DNA from: Bradyrhizobium sp. SRL28
GTDB lineage: Bacteria > Pseudomonadota > Alphaproteobacteria > Rhizobiales > Xanthobacteraceae
Length of the DNA: 64,000 nucleotides
Assembly (NCBI RefSeq): GCF_018596315.1
Contig: NZ_JAHEAG010000028.1
Location: 1-64,000, forward strand
Direction of reading: 5' to 3'
Shown: piece by piece, positions 34,820 to 44,219 of the stretch
How positions within the stretch are numbered: the stretch's first letter is position 1
Layout: each line of letters begins with the position of its first letter
Notes under the pieces: model-generated
What the model was told of the DNA's origin: nothing
The model's database searches: none
The model's input: the letters and a program-made list of their open reading frames with translations, nothing else
Made by a program: the position numbers and the translations under genes

Positions 34820-37800
34820 ATGCGCGGCCTGTTTCACCACCTGCACGGCATGAAGGCCCTAACCGCAGCCACGGGGCGGCACCTTGCCGCGACCATCCGG
34901 GGCCCGGTGTTGTGGCTGACCCTTTGCGGCGGTTTGCTGGTCGCGGCGATTTTCGTCGGCACCATCATGATGACCGGTGAGTTCCGCGAACGCGCGCTTC
35001 TCAACAGCGAACGCGAACTGGAGAACACCGTACTCCTGCTTGCCCGTCACTTCGACCAGCAGTTCGAAGACTCCGATACGCTCGCCGACGACGTGATCTC
35101 CCGGCTGCAAATTTCCGGCATCGCCTCGGAGAAGGAATTCCGGACACATGTCGGAAGCTCCGAAGCGCACGAGATCCTGAGATCCAAGGCGGGCGTCCTG
35201 TCCTATCTCGGCGACATCTCCATCTTCGACGCCAATGGCGACATGGTCAACTGGTCGCGGCCGCTGCCGACGCCGGGGCTCAACATTTCCGAGCGGGCCT
35301 ACTTCAAGAGCTTCAAATTCGATTCGCGATCGCCATCCATTCTGACCGAGTCGGTTCGCAGCTATCTCACCGGCAATCTGAATTCCGTTATCGCCCATCG
35401 ATTGCGAGGCGAAGACGGCGTCTTCCTCGGCGTGATGACGCGGCGCATCAACCCCGTCAACTACGAAAAATTCTTCGCTTCCGTAGCCCTCGGAACCGGC
35501 GCCGCCATCTCGATGTTTCATGCCGACGGCACCCTGCTGGCGCGCTATCCGCGGGTCGACGAACTGATCGGCCAGAATTTCGCGAAGGCGCCGCTGCTGC
35601 AGCGGGTCCGGGAGCGGGGAACCCAGCAGACGCTGCGCGTACAAAGCCCGATCGACCAGACGGACAGGCTGGGATCTGCAGCCCCGCTCGGGCATTACTC
35701 GGGCGTGGTGGTCGCGACCAACACGGTTACAGCCGCGCTCGCCGACTGGCGCGAACAAACCCGGTTCCTGGTCATCGCGGCAACACTGGCTGCGGCAGTA
35801 ATCGCGCTGATTCTGCTCCTGATCATCAGGCAGATGACCCGGCAAAGCCGTGAAGCGCAGCAACGGCTGGAAGCGGAACGCAGCCGACTCGACACCGCGC
35901 TGAACAACATGATCCAGGGACTGGTGACGTTCGACGCCTCGGCGCGCCTCGTCACCTTCAACCGGCGCTATATCGAAATGCACGACCTGTCGACCGACAT
36001 CGTGAAGCCAGGCTGCCGCTTCCGCGACCTGATGCAGCATCGCAAGGACAACGGATCGTTCGACGGCGACGTCGATGCGTTCTGCTCCCTTGTCATGCGA
36101 AACGTCGCGCGCGGTCAGGTCACCCACAGCGTCATGCAGTGCCAGGACGGACGCGCCTTCCTGGCCGTCAGCAGGCCGCTCGCGGACGGCGGCTGGGTCG
36201 CCACCATGGAAGACATCACCGAGCGGCTCAATCTCGAGCAGGAGCGCGACCGCAACTACGCCTTCCTGAGCCAGATCATCGATCACATCCCCTCGCAGAT
36301 CACCGTGAAGGACGTGCACGACCGGCGCTATTTGCTGGTCAACCGCGTGGCGGAAGCCCAGTTCGGCATTTCGCGCGACCTGATCGTCGGCAAGACGGCC
36401 TTTGACCTTTTTCCAAAGGCCGCCGCCGAGCTCATCGCGGCCGACGAAGAGAAAACGCTGCAATCTCCCGACGGCCTGTTCAAGGACGAGCACGTCTGGG
36501 AAACCCAGGGGATGGGCCCGCGCTACATCACCTCCAAGCGACTAGGAATCCGCAATCCGGCGGGTCAGGCGCGCTACATCATCAACGTCGTCGACGACGT
36601 TACCGAGCGCCGGCTTGCCAACGAGAAGATCGCGCATCTGGCGCATTACGACGCGCTGACCGACCTTCCGAACCGCGTGCTGTTCCGCGACCAGATCGAG
36701 CGCGAGCTTCGCAAGGCCGTTCGCGGCCGGCAATTCGCGCTGCTCTATATCGACATCGATGAATTCAAGGGCATCAACGACTCGCTTGGGCACCATGTCG
36801 GCGATGAGCTTTTGAAGGCGGTCGCGACCAGCCTCAAGGATTGCACCAAGCCGGGCGATCTCATCGCCCGTCTCGGCGGCGACGAATTTGCGGTGATTCA
36901 GACCTCGGTCAGCGGCCGCGCCGACGTCGAGGAATTCGTGACCCGCATTTACGAGGCGATACGCCAGCCTTATCAGTGCCTCGGCCATCACCTTTCGACC
37001 GACGCCAGCATCGGCATCGCGCTCGCGCCGGAAGACGGCACCGAACTCGACCAGTTGATCAAGCACGCCGACCTCGCGATGTACGCCGCCAAGGCCGAGG
37101 GACGCCGCATCCATCGCTTCTTCGAGCCTGCCATGGATGCCCGCGCCAAGGCGCGGCTCACCATGGAGCAGGATCTGCGGCAGGCGCTGGCCGACGGCGC
37201 CTTCGAAATCCACTATCAGCCGTTGCTCGATCTCGCGAGCAACGAGGTGACGGGCTGCGAGGCGCTGCTGCGCTGGCGTCATCCCGAACGCGGCATGGTC
37301 TCGCCGGCGGAATTCATTCCGGTCGCCGAGGACACCGGCCTGATCAACGAACTCGGCGACTGGGTCATGCAGACCGCCTGCACCGAGGCGGCCGGCTGGC
37401 CGTCGCGGGTCAGGCTCGCCGTCAACGTTTCTCCGATCCAGTTGAAGTCGCCGACGCTGGCGCTGCGGATCACCGGCGCGCTCGCCTCCTCCGGCCTGCC
37501 GCCCGACCGGCTCGAGATCGAAATCACCGAGGCGGTGCTGATCCATGACGACGAAACCGCGCTGGCGATCCTGCATCAGCTCCGCGCCATCGGCGTACGC
37601 ATCGCGCTCGACGATTTCGGCACCGGCTTCTCCTCGCTGAGCTACCTGAAGCGATTCCCGTTCGACAAGATCAAGATCGACCGCTGCTTCGTCAGCGACA
37701 TCGAGGTCGACGGCTCGGCCGCGATCGTGCAGGCGGTGGTGAACATCGCCGCCGCCCGCAACATGACCACGACCGCCGAAGGCGTCGAGACCGAGCAGCA

Positions 37801-37927
37801 GCGCGAGATGCTGCGCCAGCTCGGCTGCACCCAGATGCAGGGCTATCTGTTCAGCGCGCCGAAGCCGGCGGCCGAGGCGAGGCGATTGCTGGGCGCGCGA
37901 TTGGAAGCTGTGACCGCCGTCGCCTGA
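34820..37927 (+). CDS. Large membrane sensor GGDEF-EAL cyclic-di-GMP protein
   Basis: Protein of 1035 aa. GGGAGA precedes the ATG. A membrane span (about 30-52), a periplasmic double-Cache-like sensor (about 60-310) and a second span (about 315-340) are followed by PAS domains (about 360-480 and 485-605). GGDEF (GGDEF at 686-690) and EAL (EALLRW from 814) both retain catalytic motifs: DIDEFKGINDSLGHHVGD, IARLGGDEF, VNVSPIQL, IEITEAVL, DDFGTGFSSLSYL and KIDRCF. It is therefore potentially bifunctional, with ligand binding in the periplasm choosing the activity. Its 3' end overlaps the convergent patatin gene by 85 nt. Confidence 0.95.
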   Translation: MRGLFHHLHGMKALTAATGRHLAATIRGPVLWLTLCGGLLVAAIFVGTIMMTGEFRERALLNSERELENTVLLLARHFDQQFEDSDTLADDVISRLQISGIASEKEFRTHVGSSEAHEILRSKAGVLSYLGDISIFDANGDMVNWSRPLPTPGLNISERAYFKSFKFDSRSPSILTESVRSYLTGNLNSVIAHRLRGEDGVFLGVMTRRINPVNYEKFFASVALGTGAAISMFHADGTLLARYPRVDELIGQNFAKAPLLQRVRERGTQQTLRVQSPIDQTDRLGSAAPLGHYSGVVVATNTVTAALADWREQTRFLVIAATLAAAVIALILLLIIRQMTRQSREAQQRLEAERSRLDTALNNMIQGLVTFDASARLVTFNRRYIEMHDLSTDIVKPGCRFRDLMQHRKDNGSFDGDVDAFCSLVMRNVARGQVTHSVMQCQDGRAFLAVSRPLADGGWVATMEDITERLNLEQERDRNYAFLSQIIDHIPSQITVKDVHDRRYLLVNRVAEAQFGISRDLIVGKTAFDLFPKAAAELIAADEEKTLQSPDGLFKDEHVWETQGMGPRYITSKRLGIRNPAGQARYIINVVDDVTERRLANEKIAHLAHYDALTDLPNRVLFRDQIERELRKAVRGRQFALLYIDIDEFKGINDSLGHHVGDELLKAVATSLKDCTKPGDLIARLGGDEFAVIQTSVSGRADVEEFVTRIYEAIRQPYQCLGHHLSTDASIGIALAPEDGTELDQLIKHADLAMYAAKAEGRRIHRFFEPAMDARAKARLTMEQDLRQALADGAFEIHYQPLLDLASNEVTGCEALLRWRHPERGMVSPAEFIPVAEDTGLINELGDWVMQTACTEAAGWPSRVRLAVNVSPIQLKSPTLALRITGALASSGLPPDRLEIEITEAVLIHDDETALAILHQLRAIGVRIALDDFGTGFSSLSYLKRFPFDKIKIDRCFVSDIEVDGSAAIVQAVVNIAAARNMTTTAEGVETEQQREMLRQLGCTQMQGYLFSAPKPAAEARRLLGARLEAVTAVA

Positions 37928-39777
37928 CGCCGTTCCAGCGCGCCGGCGTCGAGCATGGCGGCGATGGCCAAACTGTCTCCTGCCTCCAGCGCCGCGATGG
38001 CCTCCTTGGCCCACAGGTAGGAAGCTTCAAAGATCTCCGTGTGGCGATCGAAATCCGTAACATCGATCCCGACCGGAAACGGCGGCCGCATCACCGTGTC
38101 GAACGGCCCGACCGGTAACGTATCGTAGCGCTGATGCGCGACGAGGCTTCGCCACAGCACGTTCACCGCGCTGGGTGCGGCGGGCAGCAGCTTCTTGCGG
38201 AACGGCGTCAGCATGGCGGCGATCAGCTCGAACCGTCCCGGCAGCGACGCATAGTCGACGTCGAACATCTCCGCCGCCGGCTCGCCGAAATGCACGACCA
38301 GGTTGGGACCGCTCTTGAGCTGGTGCATCGACGCCAGCGGCACGTTGTCGATGAGACATCCATCGACCAGCATCGCTCCCTCCGGCGTGTAGAACGGCGG
38401 CAGCAGCCCGGGGATCGCGCTCGACGCGCGCACCGCCTGCCAGAGCCGCCCCGTCCGGATCAGTTCGAGATTGTGGGTCGAAAGATTGGTCGCGACAGCG
38501 GCAAAAGGCCGCCAGCAATCCTCGATCCGGCAGTCGGGGCCGTACTGATGGGCAAGCGCGCGATCGAACGCCTTGTGATCCAGCAGCGCATAGCGCGGCC
38601 AGGTCGGTCGCCGAAAGCTCCTGCTCCTGACGAAGATCTCGTGCGTGCCGCGCTCGAGATGCTCGGCTTCGAGATTTTTGGCAAAGCCGGCCACCATGGC
38701 GGAGCCGACGCTGGTGCCGACAAAGATATCGAACATCACGCCGCGTTCGCGAAACGCCTTGTAGATTCCGACATGCGCGGTTCCAAAACTGCCGCCGCCG
38801 GCGGCCACGAAGCCTACCGCCCGGCCGCACAGGAAACGGATCAGGCTGTCGATATCGATCTGGTCTTCGAGGGCGACATGGTGATGCATGAAGGCCGGCA
38901 GCCGGGCCAGCCAGGCCGCGGTGCCAGAGACCTCGCCGCTTCGCCGGTCATGAACGCGGACGAGGCGCCGGGCCGAGACAGCATGAACCTCGCAGGCGAA
39001 GGCCTCGATATCAGTCAATGCTGCGGCAGCCGCATCCCCGCGGCACGCGAACACGACCATGTCGGCCTGACGGATGGCCTTGCGCGCCCATGGCGAGGCG
39101 TCGCGGCCGCCGAGATAAACCACCAGCGGTGCGGTGTGTTCGAGCCTGTTGAGCCATTCGGTGACTTCATGCGCATCGAGCGCGCGCCCGGGAAACATCG
39201 CTTGCAAGCGATCCGCGTCGATAATCTCGGCATGGATCGCGGCGAGCCCCTCGCGCATCCGGCGATCGAAAGCGGCCGGCAGCGGCTCCAATCCGCCGTC
39301 GATCAGCGCCACCGTTCGCGCCTTCGGCGAGGTGGGGAACGGCGCAATGCGCGCCGTCTCCTTGGCGAACCGCCGCGCCAGCGCCGCCAGCAGCGCCTCG
39401 ACGATGGCGGGGGCTTCGTCGACGAGCTTCTGATAGGCCGGGCGCGTCAACGCCAGCACGCTGGTGTCGCGGATGGCGATCACATCGGCCGTGCGCGGGA
39501 CATCGGCGAAAAAGCCGATCTCGCCCACCAGCTCGCCGGCCCGAAGCTCGGCGATCGGCTCGCTATAGCCGGTCTTGCGCACCGCGAGCGCGCCATGCAG
39601 CACCAGAAAAAGCGAATCCGAGGGCCCACCTTGCGCTACCAGCATCTGCCCGCGCACCAGATCCTGACGGACCATGGCATTGAGCGTCTTCAGCCGCTGC
39701 TCGGAACTGAGCGTTCGAAACAGCGCGAACTCCTCCAGGGCGGAGCTCCACGCAAGTACCGAGCTCGATCCACTCAT
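37843..39777 (-). CDS. Patatin-like phospholipase with cyclic-nucleotide-binding domain (NTE type)
   Basis: Protein of about 644 aa; I start at MSGSSSVLAWSS (an ATG at 39822 is in frame). A cNMP-binding domain occupies about 10-135 (GQMLVAQGGPSDSLFLVLHGAL, GELVGEIGFFADVPRTADV, cited in part). A middle region (about 150-300) is followed by the patatin domain: oxyanion GGGSFGTAH, nucleophile Ser in FVGTSVGSAM, and the dyad Asp in LVDGCLIDNVP. The layout matches neuropathy-target-esterase-like lysophospholipases. The 3' end overlaps the GGDEF-EAL gene tail-to-tail, so the last about 28 residues (ending FGALNR) are constrained by both genes. Confidence 0.93.
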   Translation of the reverse strand: MSGSSSVLAWSSALEEFALFRTLSSEQRLKTLNAMVRQDLVRGQMLVAQGGPSDSLFLVLHGALAVRKTGYSEPIAELRAGELVGEIGFFADVPRTADVIAIRDTSVLALTRPAYQKLVDEAPAIVEALLAALARRFAKETARIAPFPTSPKARTVALIDGGLEPLPAAFDRRMREGLAAIHAEIIDADRLQAMFPGRALDAHEVTEWLNRLEHTAPLVVYLGGRDASPWARKAIRQADMVVFACRGDAAAAALTDIEAFACEVHAVSARRLVRVHDRRSGEVSGTAAWLARLPAFMHHHVALEDQIDIDSLIRFLCGRAVGFVAAGGGSFGTAHVGIYKAFRERGVMFDIFVGTSVGSAMVAGFAKNLEAEHLERGTHEIFVRSRSFRRPTWPRYALLDHKAFDRALAHQYGPDCRIEDCWRPFAAVATNLSTHNLELIRTGRLWQAVRASSAIPGLLPPFYTPEGAMLVDGCLIDNVPLASMHQLKSGPNLVVHFGEPAAEMFDVDYASLPGRFELIAAMLTPFRKKLLPAAPSAVNVLWRSLVAHQRYDTLPVGPFDTVMRPPFPVGIDVTDFDRHTEIFEASYLWAKEAIAALEAGDSLAIAAMLDAGALERRQATAVTASNRAPSNRLASAAGFGALNR

Positions 39778-39927
39778 TTGGCGGTACCCAGTTGAACGGC
39801 CCAACTTTAGCGCCGGGCACAAATCACCGCGAGTGATATAAAGGCTTGCAAGTTAGCGCACCGCAGCAGCAGTCCCGTGTCAGGCGGCCTTACGAATGCA
39901 CTGCAGCATGACCGCCGCGCCTCTGCC

Positions 39928-41007
39928 TTACGCCGCCCACCGGCCGCGATTATTCTCGGCGAGAATGGGCCGGATCAGGCGACCAAAACGCTCGGCCTCC
40001 TCGTCGTGCAGATAGCCGGACAGGCAAAAGGAATGGCAGCCGGCATCGATGAATTGCTGCAGCGTGTCGGCGCACTGGACGGGATTGCCGACGACGGCAA
40101 TGCCGGCGCCGGGACGGACCTTGGTGATGCCGGTCCACAGATGCGGCAGCAACAGATCGCCATGCTCGCGGGCAAGCTGCTGCACCCGCAGGTTCGCCTC
40201 CGACTTGTTGTAGAGCGTCTTGATTTCCTGCTTCTGCCGCTCGGTGGCGTGCCGCACCAGTTGATCGGCGGCCTCCCAGGCGTCCGCCTCGTTCTCGCGG
40301 CAGATCACCTGCAGCCGCATGCCGAAGCCGATGTCGCTTTCGCGGCCATGTGCGCGCGCCATCTCCCTGATCTCGGCAATGTTCGCGGCGACCTTTTCCG
40401 GCAGGTCGCCCCAGAACAGATGCACGTCGGAATGTTTGGCCGATAATTCCCAAGCCTGGCGCGAGCCGCCGCCGAGATAGAATTTTGGAAACGGCTGCTG
40501 GTGCGGACGGGGGCGGATGTGCGCGCCCGAAAGTTTATGAAATTTTCCTTCGAAGCTTACCGGTCCGCGCGTCGTCCACAGCGCTTTCAGGATCGAGACT
40601 TCCTCCTCCATCAGTTCGTAACGCTGTTCCTTGGGGTAGCGCACGCCCTCGCCTTCGACCTCTCTCTCGTTCTGCCCGGCAATCAGATTGATACAGATGC
40701 GCCCGCCCGACATCTGGTCGAAGGTCGAGATCATCTTCGCCAGCAGCACCGGATTGATGTAGCCCGGCCTTGCTGCAATCAGCGGCTTGATGGACGACGA
40801 ACGCGCTGCCATGAACGCACCGGTGATCCATGCTTCCCAGCACACCGAGCCGACCGGAATCAGGAGATATTCGAAGCCGGCCGCTTCCGCCGCCTGCACC
40901 ACGCGGTCGCACAGTTCGGGCGAGCCCGGAATCTGTGCATCCATCAGGCCGTAGGCCGTGGTGTCGCCATGCGTGGGCAGATACCAGCCGAATTCGAGCG
41001 GACGCAT
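39928..41007 (-). CDS. SsuD-like LLM flavin-dependent monooxygenase
   Basis: FMNH2-dependent monooxygenase of 359 aa in the alkanesulfonate/dimethylsulfone monooxygenase group. Typical stretches are LEFGWYLPTHGDT, AAEAAGFEYLLIPVGS, KPLIAARPGYINPVLLAKM, SGGRICINLIAGQNEREVE, and FYLGGGSRQAWELSAKHSDVHLFWGD (cited in part). Family members release sulfite from sulfonates when sulfate is scarce. No ssuABCE or flavin reductase gene is adjacent, so its substrate and reductase are unknown. The start ATG at 41007 has GGGAGAAACG just upstream. Confidence 0.92.
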   Translation of the reverse strand: MRPLEFGWYLPTHGDTTAYGLMDAQIPGSPELCDRVVQAAEAAGFEYLLIPVGSVCWEAWITGAFMAARSSSIKPLIAARPGYINPVLLAKMISTFDQMSGGRICINLIAGQNEREVEGEGVRYPKEQRYELMEEEVSILKALWTTRGPVSFEGKFHKLSGAHIRPRPHQQPFPKFYLGGGSRQAWELSAKHSDVHLFWGDLPEKVAANIAEIREMARAHGRESDIGFGMRLQVICRENEADAWEAADQLVRHATERQKQEIKTLYNKSEANLRVQQLAREHGDLLLPHLWTGITKVRPGAGIAVVGNPVQCADTLQQFIDAGCHSFCLSGYLHDEEAERFGRLIRPILAENNRGRWAA

Positions 41008-41147
41008 GAACGTTTCTCCCTGTCGACACTTGTTGCTCGGTCGTTAGGCAGATGAGTTTAACGGTTGCGAAGGCCGGGGCAATCGGGTTCCGATTGCAGG
41101 GCGGTTTTCGATTTCAATCGCGCCCACGCCAAGATAGAGTCTTGGCC

Positions 41148-41555
41148 ATGTCACCAGTCTCGCTGCTTCTCAATATCATCTGGATCGTTCTCGGCGGCGC
41201 ATGGATGGCGTTCGGCTGGCTGGTTGCCGCCATCGTCATGGCGATCACGATCATCGGGATCCCCTGGGCGCGGGCCGCATTCAATATCGCCGCCTACACC
41301 CTGTTCCCGTTCGGCTTCACGGCGATCTCCCGCGACGCCTATACCGGGCAGGAAGATATCGGCACCGGGCCGCTCGGGGTGATCGGCAACATCATCTGGC
41401 TGGTGCTGGCGGGATGGTGGCTGGCGCTCGGGCATCTCGTCACGGCCGTGCTGCTGGCCGTGACCATCATCGGCATTCCTTTTGCCTGGGCGCATCTGAA
41501 GCTTGCCGGAATCGCGCTGTGGCCGATCGGCAAGGTCATCGTTCCCACGACTTAA
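41148..41555 (+). CDS. YccF-domain inner-membrane protein
   Basis: Protein of 135 aa built of two internal repeats of the YccF unit: LLNIIWIVLGGAWMAFGWLV...ITIIGIPWARAAFNIA and IGNIIWLVLAGWWLALGHLV...VTIIGIPFAWAHLKLA. About four membrane spans are predicted. The start is the ATG just before SPVSLLLN; the upstream frame from 41052 lacks membrane character. Function of the family is not known. Confidence 0.88.
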   Translation: MSPVSLLLNIIWIVLGGAWMAFGWLVAAIVMAITIIGIPWARAAFNIAAYTLFPFGFTAISRDAYTGQEDIGTGPLGVIGNIIWLVLAGWWLALGHLVTAVLLAVTIIGIPFAWAHLKLAGIALWPIGKVIVPTT

Positions 41556-41573
41556 GTTCGGATCGGCCTCGAC

Positions 41574-42050
41574 CTATCCCGAGGCCACCGTTTCCGCCGG
41601 TTTCAGCCGCTCGAACTCGGCGTCGCTGATCTCGGTCTGGGCCACCAGCACGCTGCAGCGCAGGCGCTTGACCAGATAGCTGCCGATCGAGCCGAACCAG
41701 CGCGCCAGCGCCCCCTGCGGGCGATGGCCGACGACGACGAGATGCGCACCGATTTCTTCGGCGACCTCGGCGATTTTCTGGCCGGCATCGCCGACCTCGA
41801 GCCGCGCGGTCGGGTTAAATCCCAACGCCTTCAGCCGCTCGGTGCCTTCGTTCAGGATGGCCTTGTAATCCTCGGTCTGCAGTTCGATCGGGATTGTGAG
41901 CCCAGCCTCGGGCGTCATGATCGAGGAAACCTCGACGACGGCGAGCAAAAAGACCTCGGAACGGCAGAGTTGTGCGAGCTTTGCGCCCTCCCGCAACGCG
42001 CGCCGCCCCTCGACCGAACCGTCATAGGCGAGAAGAACCTTCTTATACAT
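41574..42050 (-). CDS. Universal stress protein (UspA family)
   Basis: Cytoplasmic nucleotide-binding-fold protein of 158 aa. MYKKVLLAYDGSVEGRRALREG starts the fold (cited key: LAYDGS). The ATP-binding motif G-2x-G-9x-G is represented by GHRPQGALARWFGSIGSYLVKRL near residue 105-127, followed by SVLVAQ. It has a single domain. Usp proteins help survival under starvation or low oxygen. It is convergent with the yccF-like gene and has no operon partner. Confidence 0.92.
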   Translation of the reverse strand: MYKKVLLAYDGSVEGRRALREGAKLAQLCRSEVFLLAVVEVSSIMTPEAGLTIPIELQTEDYKAILNEGTERLKALGFNPTARLEVGDAGQKIAEVAEEIGAHLVVVGHRPQGALARWFGSIGSYLVKRLRCSVLVAQTEISDAEFERLKPAETVASG

Positions 42051-42184
42051 AGGACGTCCCCATCCATGGCGAGAAGATCAGTGCGGCAAGACTAGCACCA
42101 ATTGGCGGGAACGGATCGGAATTTTGCATGAGGAACGCGGTTCGCGTCGTGCCACCTTCGTCTCCCCACCCCCGAGAAGAGCCG

Positions 42185-42212
42185 TTGCCCCTGCCCGGCC
42201 AATCGGCTAAAT
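42185..42212 (+). promoter_or_regulatory. Putative tRNA promoter
   Basis: TTGCCC (42185-42190) and CTAAAT (42207-42212) are 16 bp apart and end 11 bp before the tRNA. The spacing suits a sigma-70 promoter, but both boxes are imperfect. Confidence 0.35.
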
Positions 42213-42223
42213 GAACCCACGAA

Positions 42224-42300
42224 GCACCCGTAGCTCAGCTGGATAGAGCGTTGCCCTCCGAAGGCAAAGGTCACACGTTCGAATCGTGTCGGGTGCGCCA
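42224..42300 (+). tRNA. tRNA-Arg (anticodon CCG)
   Basis: Cloverleaf of 77 nt including an encoded CCA. The acceptor arm GCACCCG pairs with CGGGTGC, the D arm contains AGCTCAGCTGGATAGAG, the anticodon stem TTGCC/GGCAA closes the loop CTCCGAA (anticodon CCG, reading CGG), and the T arm is ACACG TTCGAAT CGTGT. No intron. No integrase or duplicated 3' end was seen nearby, so it is not evidently used as an attachment site. Confidence 0.98.
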
Positions 42301-42448
42301 CTTCGGTACAGAACTCGGCGCGCCAACCCCCGTCATTTTTGTGCTTGAAGCCGCGACGAGCGTACGCAGGAGTGCGCTTTTCGACCCCGCGATGCGTAGT
42401 TCTTTCTGATCGACTTCGGCCCGTTGGGCGAGCGAGTGAGCAGTGTTG

Positions 42449-43282
42449 TCACTCTGCCTTGCCGGCCGTGGTCTCCTGCCCACGGCCCGACCGCCAGACC
42501 GGATCTGGGCGAGACCATAGCACCGTGTCGCGGATCGCTTCTGCCAATGCTTCCGCCTGCACTGCAAGGAAACGCGCGCCCTTTTCGGCCGTGGCGGTCC
42601 GCGGGTCTCCCCAAGTGCCCGTGATCGGCGCGCGTTCGGAGAATGAGTAGAACCGGGAGAAGCCCGGCGGCGCATGGACCGGGGCGGGAGCCTGCTGCAT
42701 CGCCTCGTCCAACTTATGCGCCTTCACAATATCTTTCGCTATCGCCATCATGACCGAGGTTTCACCCTCGCAAGCATGTTTCGGCGCGGTGTCGGACTCG
42801 AAGATTGCCGCGATCTTTGCAGGCGCCAGGAACCACGGTGTCGTGGCTACGATCGGAAAATCATATGCCACCGACAGTTCGCGCGATGCCACGGCAAGAG
42901 GATCGATATTGCCGCCGTGGCCGTTTACGATCAGCAAGCGGGCAAAGCCCAACGCGCGAAGCGATCGCACGATACTTTCAAGGATCGCGCGATAAGCGGC
43001 ATAGTCAACGCTGATCGTGCCGCCAAAAGGCAAATGATGCTCGCTCAAACCCAACCATAGGCCGGGCAGCACAGCGACCGGCACCGGATCTGGACCCTGG
43101 ACCACCAACCGCGCGGCCGCAATCGACGCAGCACTGGCGCTGGCGGTATCGGTGATGACCGGCAGATGCGGGCCATGCTGTTCCAGCGAGCCAGCGGGCA
43201 GGATCGCCAGAGCCCCTTTGCGTGCGGCTATCTCGCGCAGATCCGGAGCGGTCATGCGTGCCCATTCGACTTCAATGCTCAT
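42449..43282 (-). CDS. Creatininase-family amidohydrolase
   Basis: Metal-dependent hydrolase of 277 aa. The start at MSIEVEWARM has GGGAGA about 6 nt upstream; the longer open frame to 43462 lacks family residues. Metal-site motifs are AGSLEQHGPHLPV, LSEHHLPFGGT, LLIVNGHGGN and CEGETSVMMA. Family members hydrolyse creatinine, formamides in riboflavin/F420 routes, or mycofactocin peptides; the real substrate is not indicated by neighbours. The coding region ends in a Gly/Arg-rich tail (RSGRGQETTAGKAE). Confidence 0.9.
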   Translation of the reverse strand: MSIEVEWARMTAPDLREIAARKGALAILPAGSLEQHGPHLPVITDTASASAASIAAARLVVQGPDPVPVAVLPGLWLGLSEHHLPFGGTISVDYAAYRAILESIVRSLRALGFARLLIVNGHGGNIDPLAVASRELSVAYDFPIVATTPWFLAPAKIAAIFESDTAPKHACEGETSVMMAIAKDIVKAHKLDEAMQQAPAPVHAPPGFSRFYSFSERAPITGTWGDPRTATAEKGARFLAVQAEALAEAIRDTVLWSRPDPVWRSGRGQETTAGKAE

Positions 43283-43587
43283 AACGATCTCCCGAAAGGA
43301 TTGGATCGAGAGAGTATCATGTGGTCCGAAACGGTACAGCGCAGGGGCCGGGCACAAAATTACGAAAACAACCCCATGCAAAGTAGAATGGGCCCCGGCT
43401 CGCAGTACTCGCGCCGCTTGTGCCCGGGGCACGCGATGGTCCGTTGTCGCGGCCCAACCCAATCGCGTCCGGCTCTAATCAGTCGCGCTGGCTGCAAGGC
43501 TCGCGAATGGTTGGTTAACCACTCTCCACGCGGCTGATATTCTTAACGAACTCGCACGCGCCCCTCACCGGACGCGACGTTATCGGT
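43283..43587. other. Intergenic gap with small palindromes
   Basis: About 300 bp without a supported gene. It includes TGGTTAACCA (43512-43521), a 10-bp perfect palindrome that could be an operator, and a GC-rich 43395-43435 stretch with GGGCCCCGG and CCCGGGGC arms. It should hold the creatininase promoter. Confidence 0.4.
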
Positions 43588-43809
43588 TCACGCGGCGCAG
43601 CTTGCCGAATAGGTCGGCGCATTGCCGGAGGCCGCGGAGCAGAAAGCCTCATAGTAGGCTTCCAGTTCGGAGACAGCGCGATGTTCCCATTCCCTGGCTT
43701 GCGCCAGGAGGGAGCCGCTATGAAGCGGCCGGAAGGCCGCGGTTTGGCGGTACAACGACGCGATGGTGCGGTATCGGCGAACGTTTTCCATGATGGCCAG
43801 GCTGTTCAT
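43588..43809 (-). CDS. Small hypothetical protein (73 aa)
   Basis: Start at MNSLAIMENV, with GGGAGA about 7 nt upstream; an in-frame extension to 43968 looks non-coding. The protein is helical (RRYRTIASLYRQTAAFRPLH, then AREWEHRAVSELEAYYEAF) with a short C-terminal tail holding one Cys. No membrane span. It resembles short uncharacterised rhizobial proteins from memory only. The function is unknown. Confidence 0.6.
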   Translation of the reverse strand: MNSLAIMENVRRYRTIASLYRQTAAFRPLHSGSLLAQAREWEHRAVSELEAYYEAFCSAASGNAPTYSASCAA

Positions 43810-43964
43810 GTTCGGATCTCCCCATTCCTTTTCCCGGGCACGAATTTGCGGCACAACGATTTTCGATTCGTTAGCGGGACGGGAAGAGAATTCGTGTGGT
43901 TTCCGAACGGTTGACGGCGGGCGCTCAACTTCGATCGCCGGCAAGTTGGCCAAGCTCGGCCGCT

Positions 43965-44219
43965 TCACTCATCCGCGCGGGCTGTCTGCGGCGAGGTCGA
44001 AGAATTATCGTTCGAACAGATGACACCCTGTGAACGATCGTCAGCCGAAAGAAGGGACGCACTGCTCCCCTCACGTCCTACTGCCGGGATCAGCATGGTG
44101 CAGGCACAGTAAGCCAGCCCAAGGCCGAGAAGCGAGGCGGACAAGATTGTGCCAGCCGACAGCAACGTCGTCCGCCCTCGCGGCGATGGTTGCGGTGTGC
44201 TGGCAGTGATGACTGACAT
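43965..44219 (-). CDS. Possible small membrane protein (84 aa)
   Basis: The ATG at 44219 has AGGTCGAG about 5 nt upstream. A basic N-terminus is followed by one hydrophobic segment (TLLSAGTILSASLLGLGLAYCACTML) and a polar, Ser-rich tail. It could be a single-span membrane protein or lipoprotein-like. I do not recognise it, and the tail composition (NDNSSTSPQTARADE) is unremarkable. Confidence 0.4.
   Translation of the reverse strand: MSVITASTPQPSPRGRTTLLSAGTILSASLLGLGLAYCACTMLIPAVGREGSSASLLSADDRSQGVICSNDNSSTSPQTARADE

Noticed and set aside
34859..38014. Two long minus-strand frames (544 and 490 aa) antisense to the large GGDEF-EAL gene
   Set aside because: The plus-strand protein has complete catalytic motifs; the antisense products have no recognisable fold.
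38134..39795. 553-aa plus-strand frame opposite the patatin gene
   Set aside because: The minus strand carries clear cNMP-binding and patatin motifs; the plus frame is low-complexity Arg/Gln/His.
42224..42300. tRNA-Arg as an integration site for a mobile element
   Set aside because: No integrase, no direct repeat of the tRNA 3' end and no composition shift nearby.
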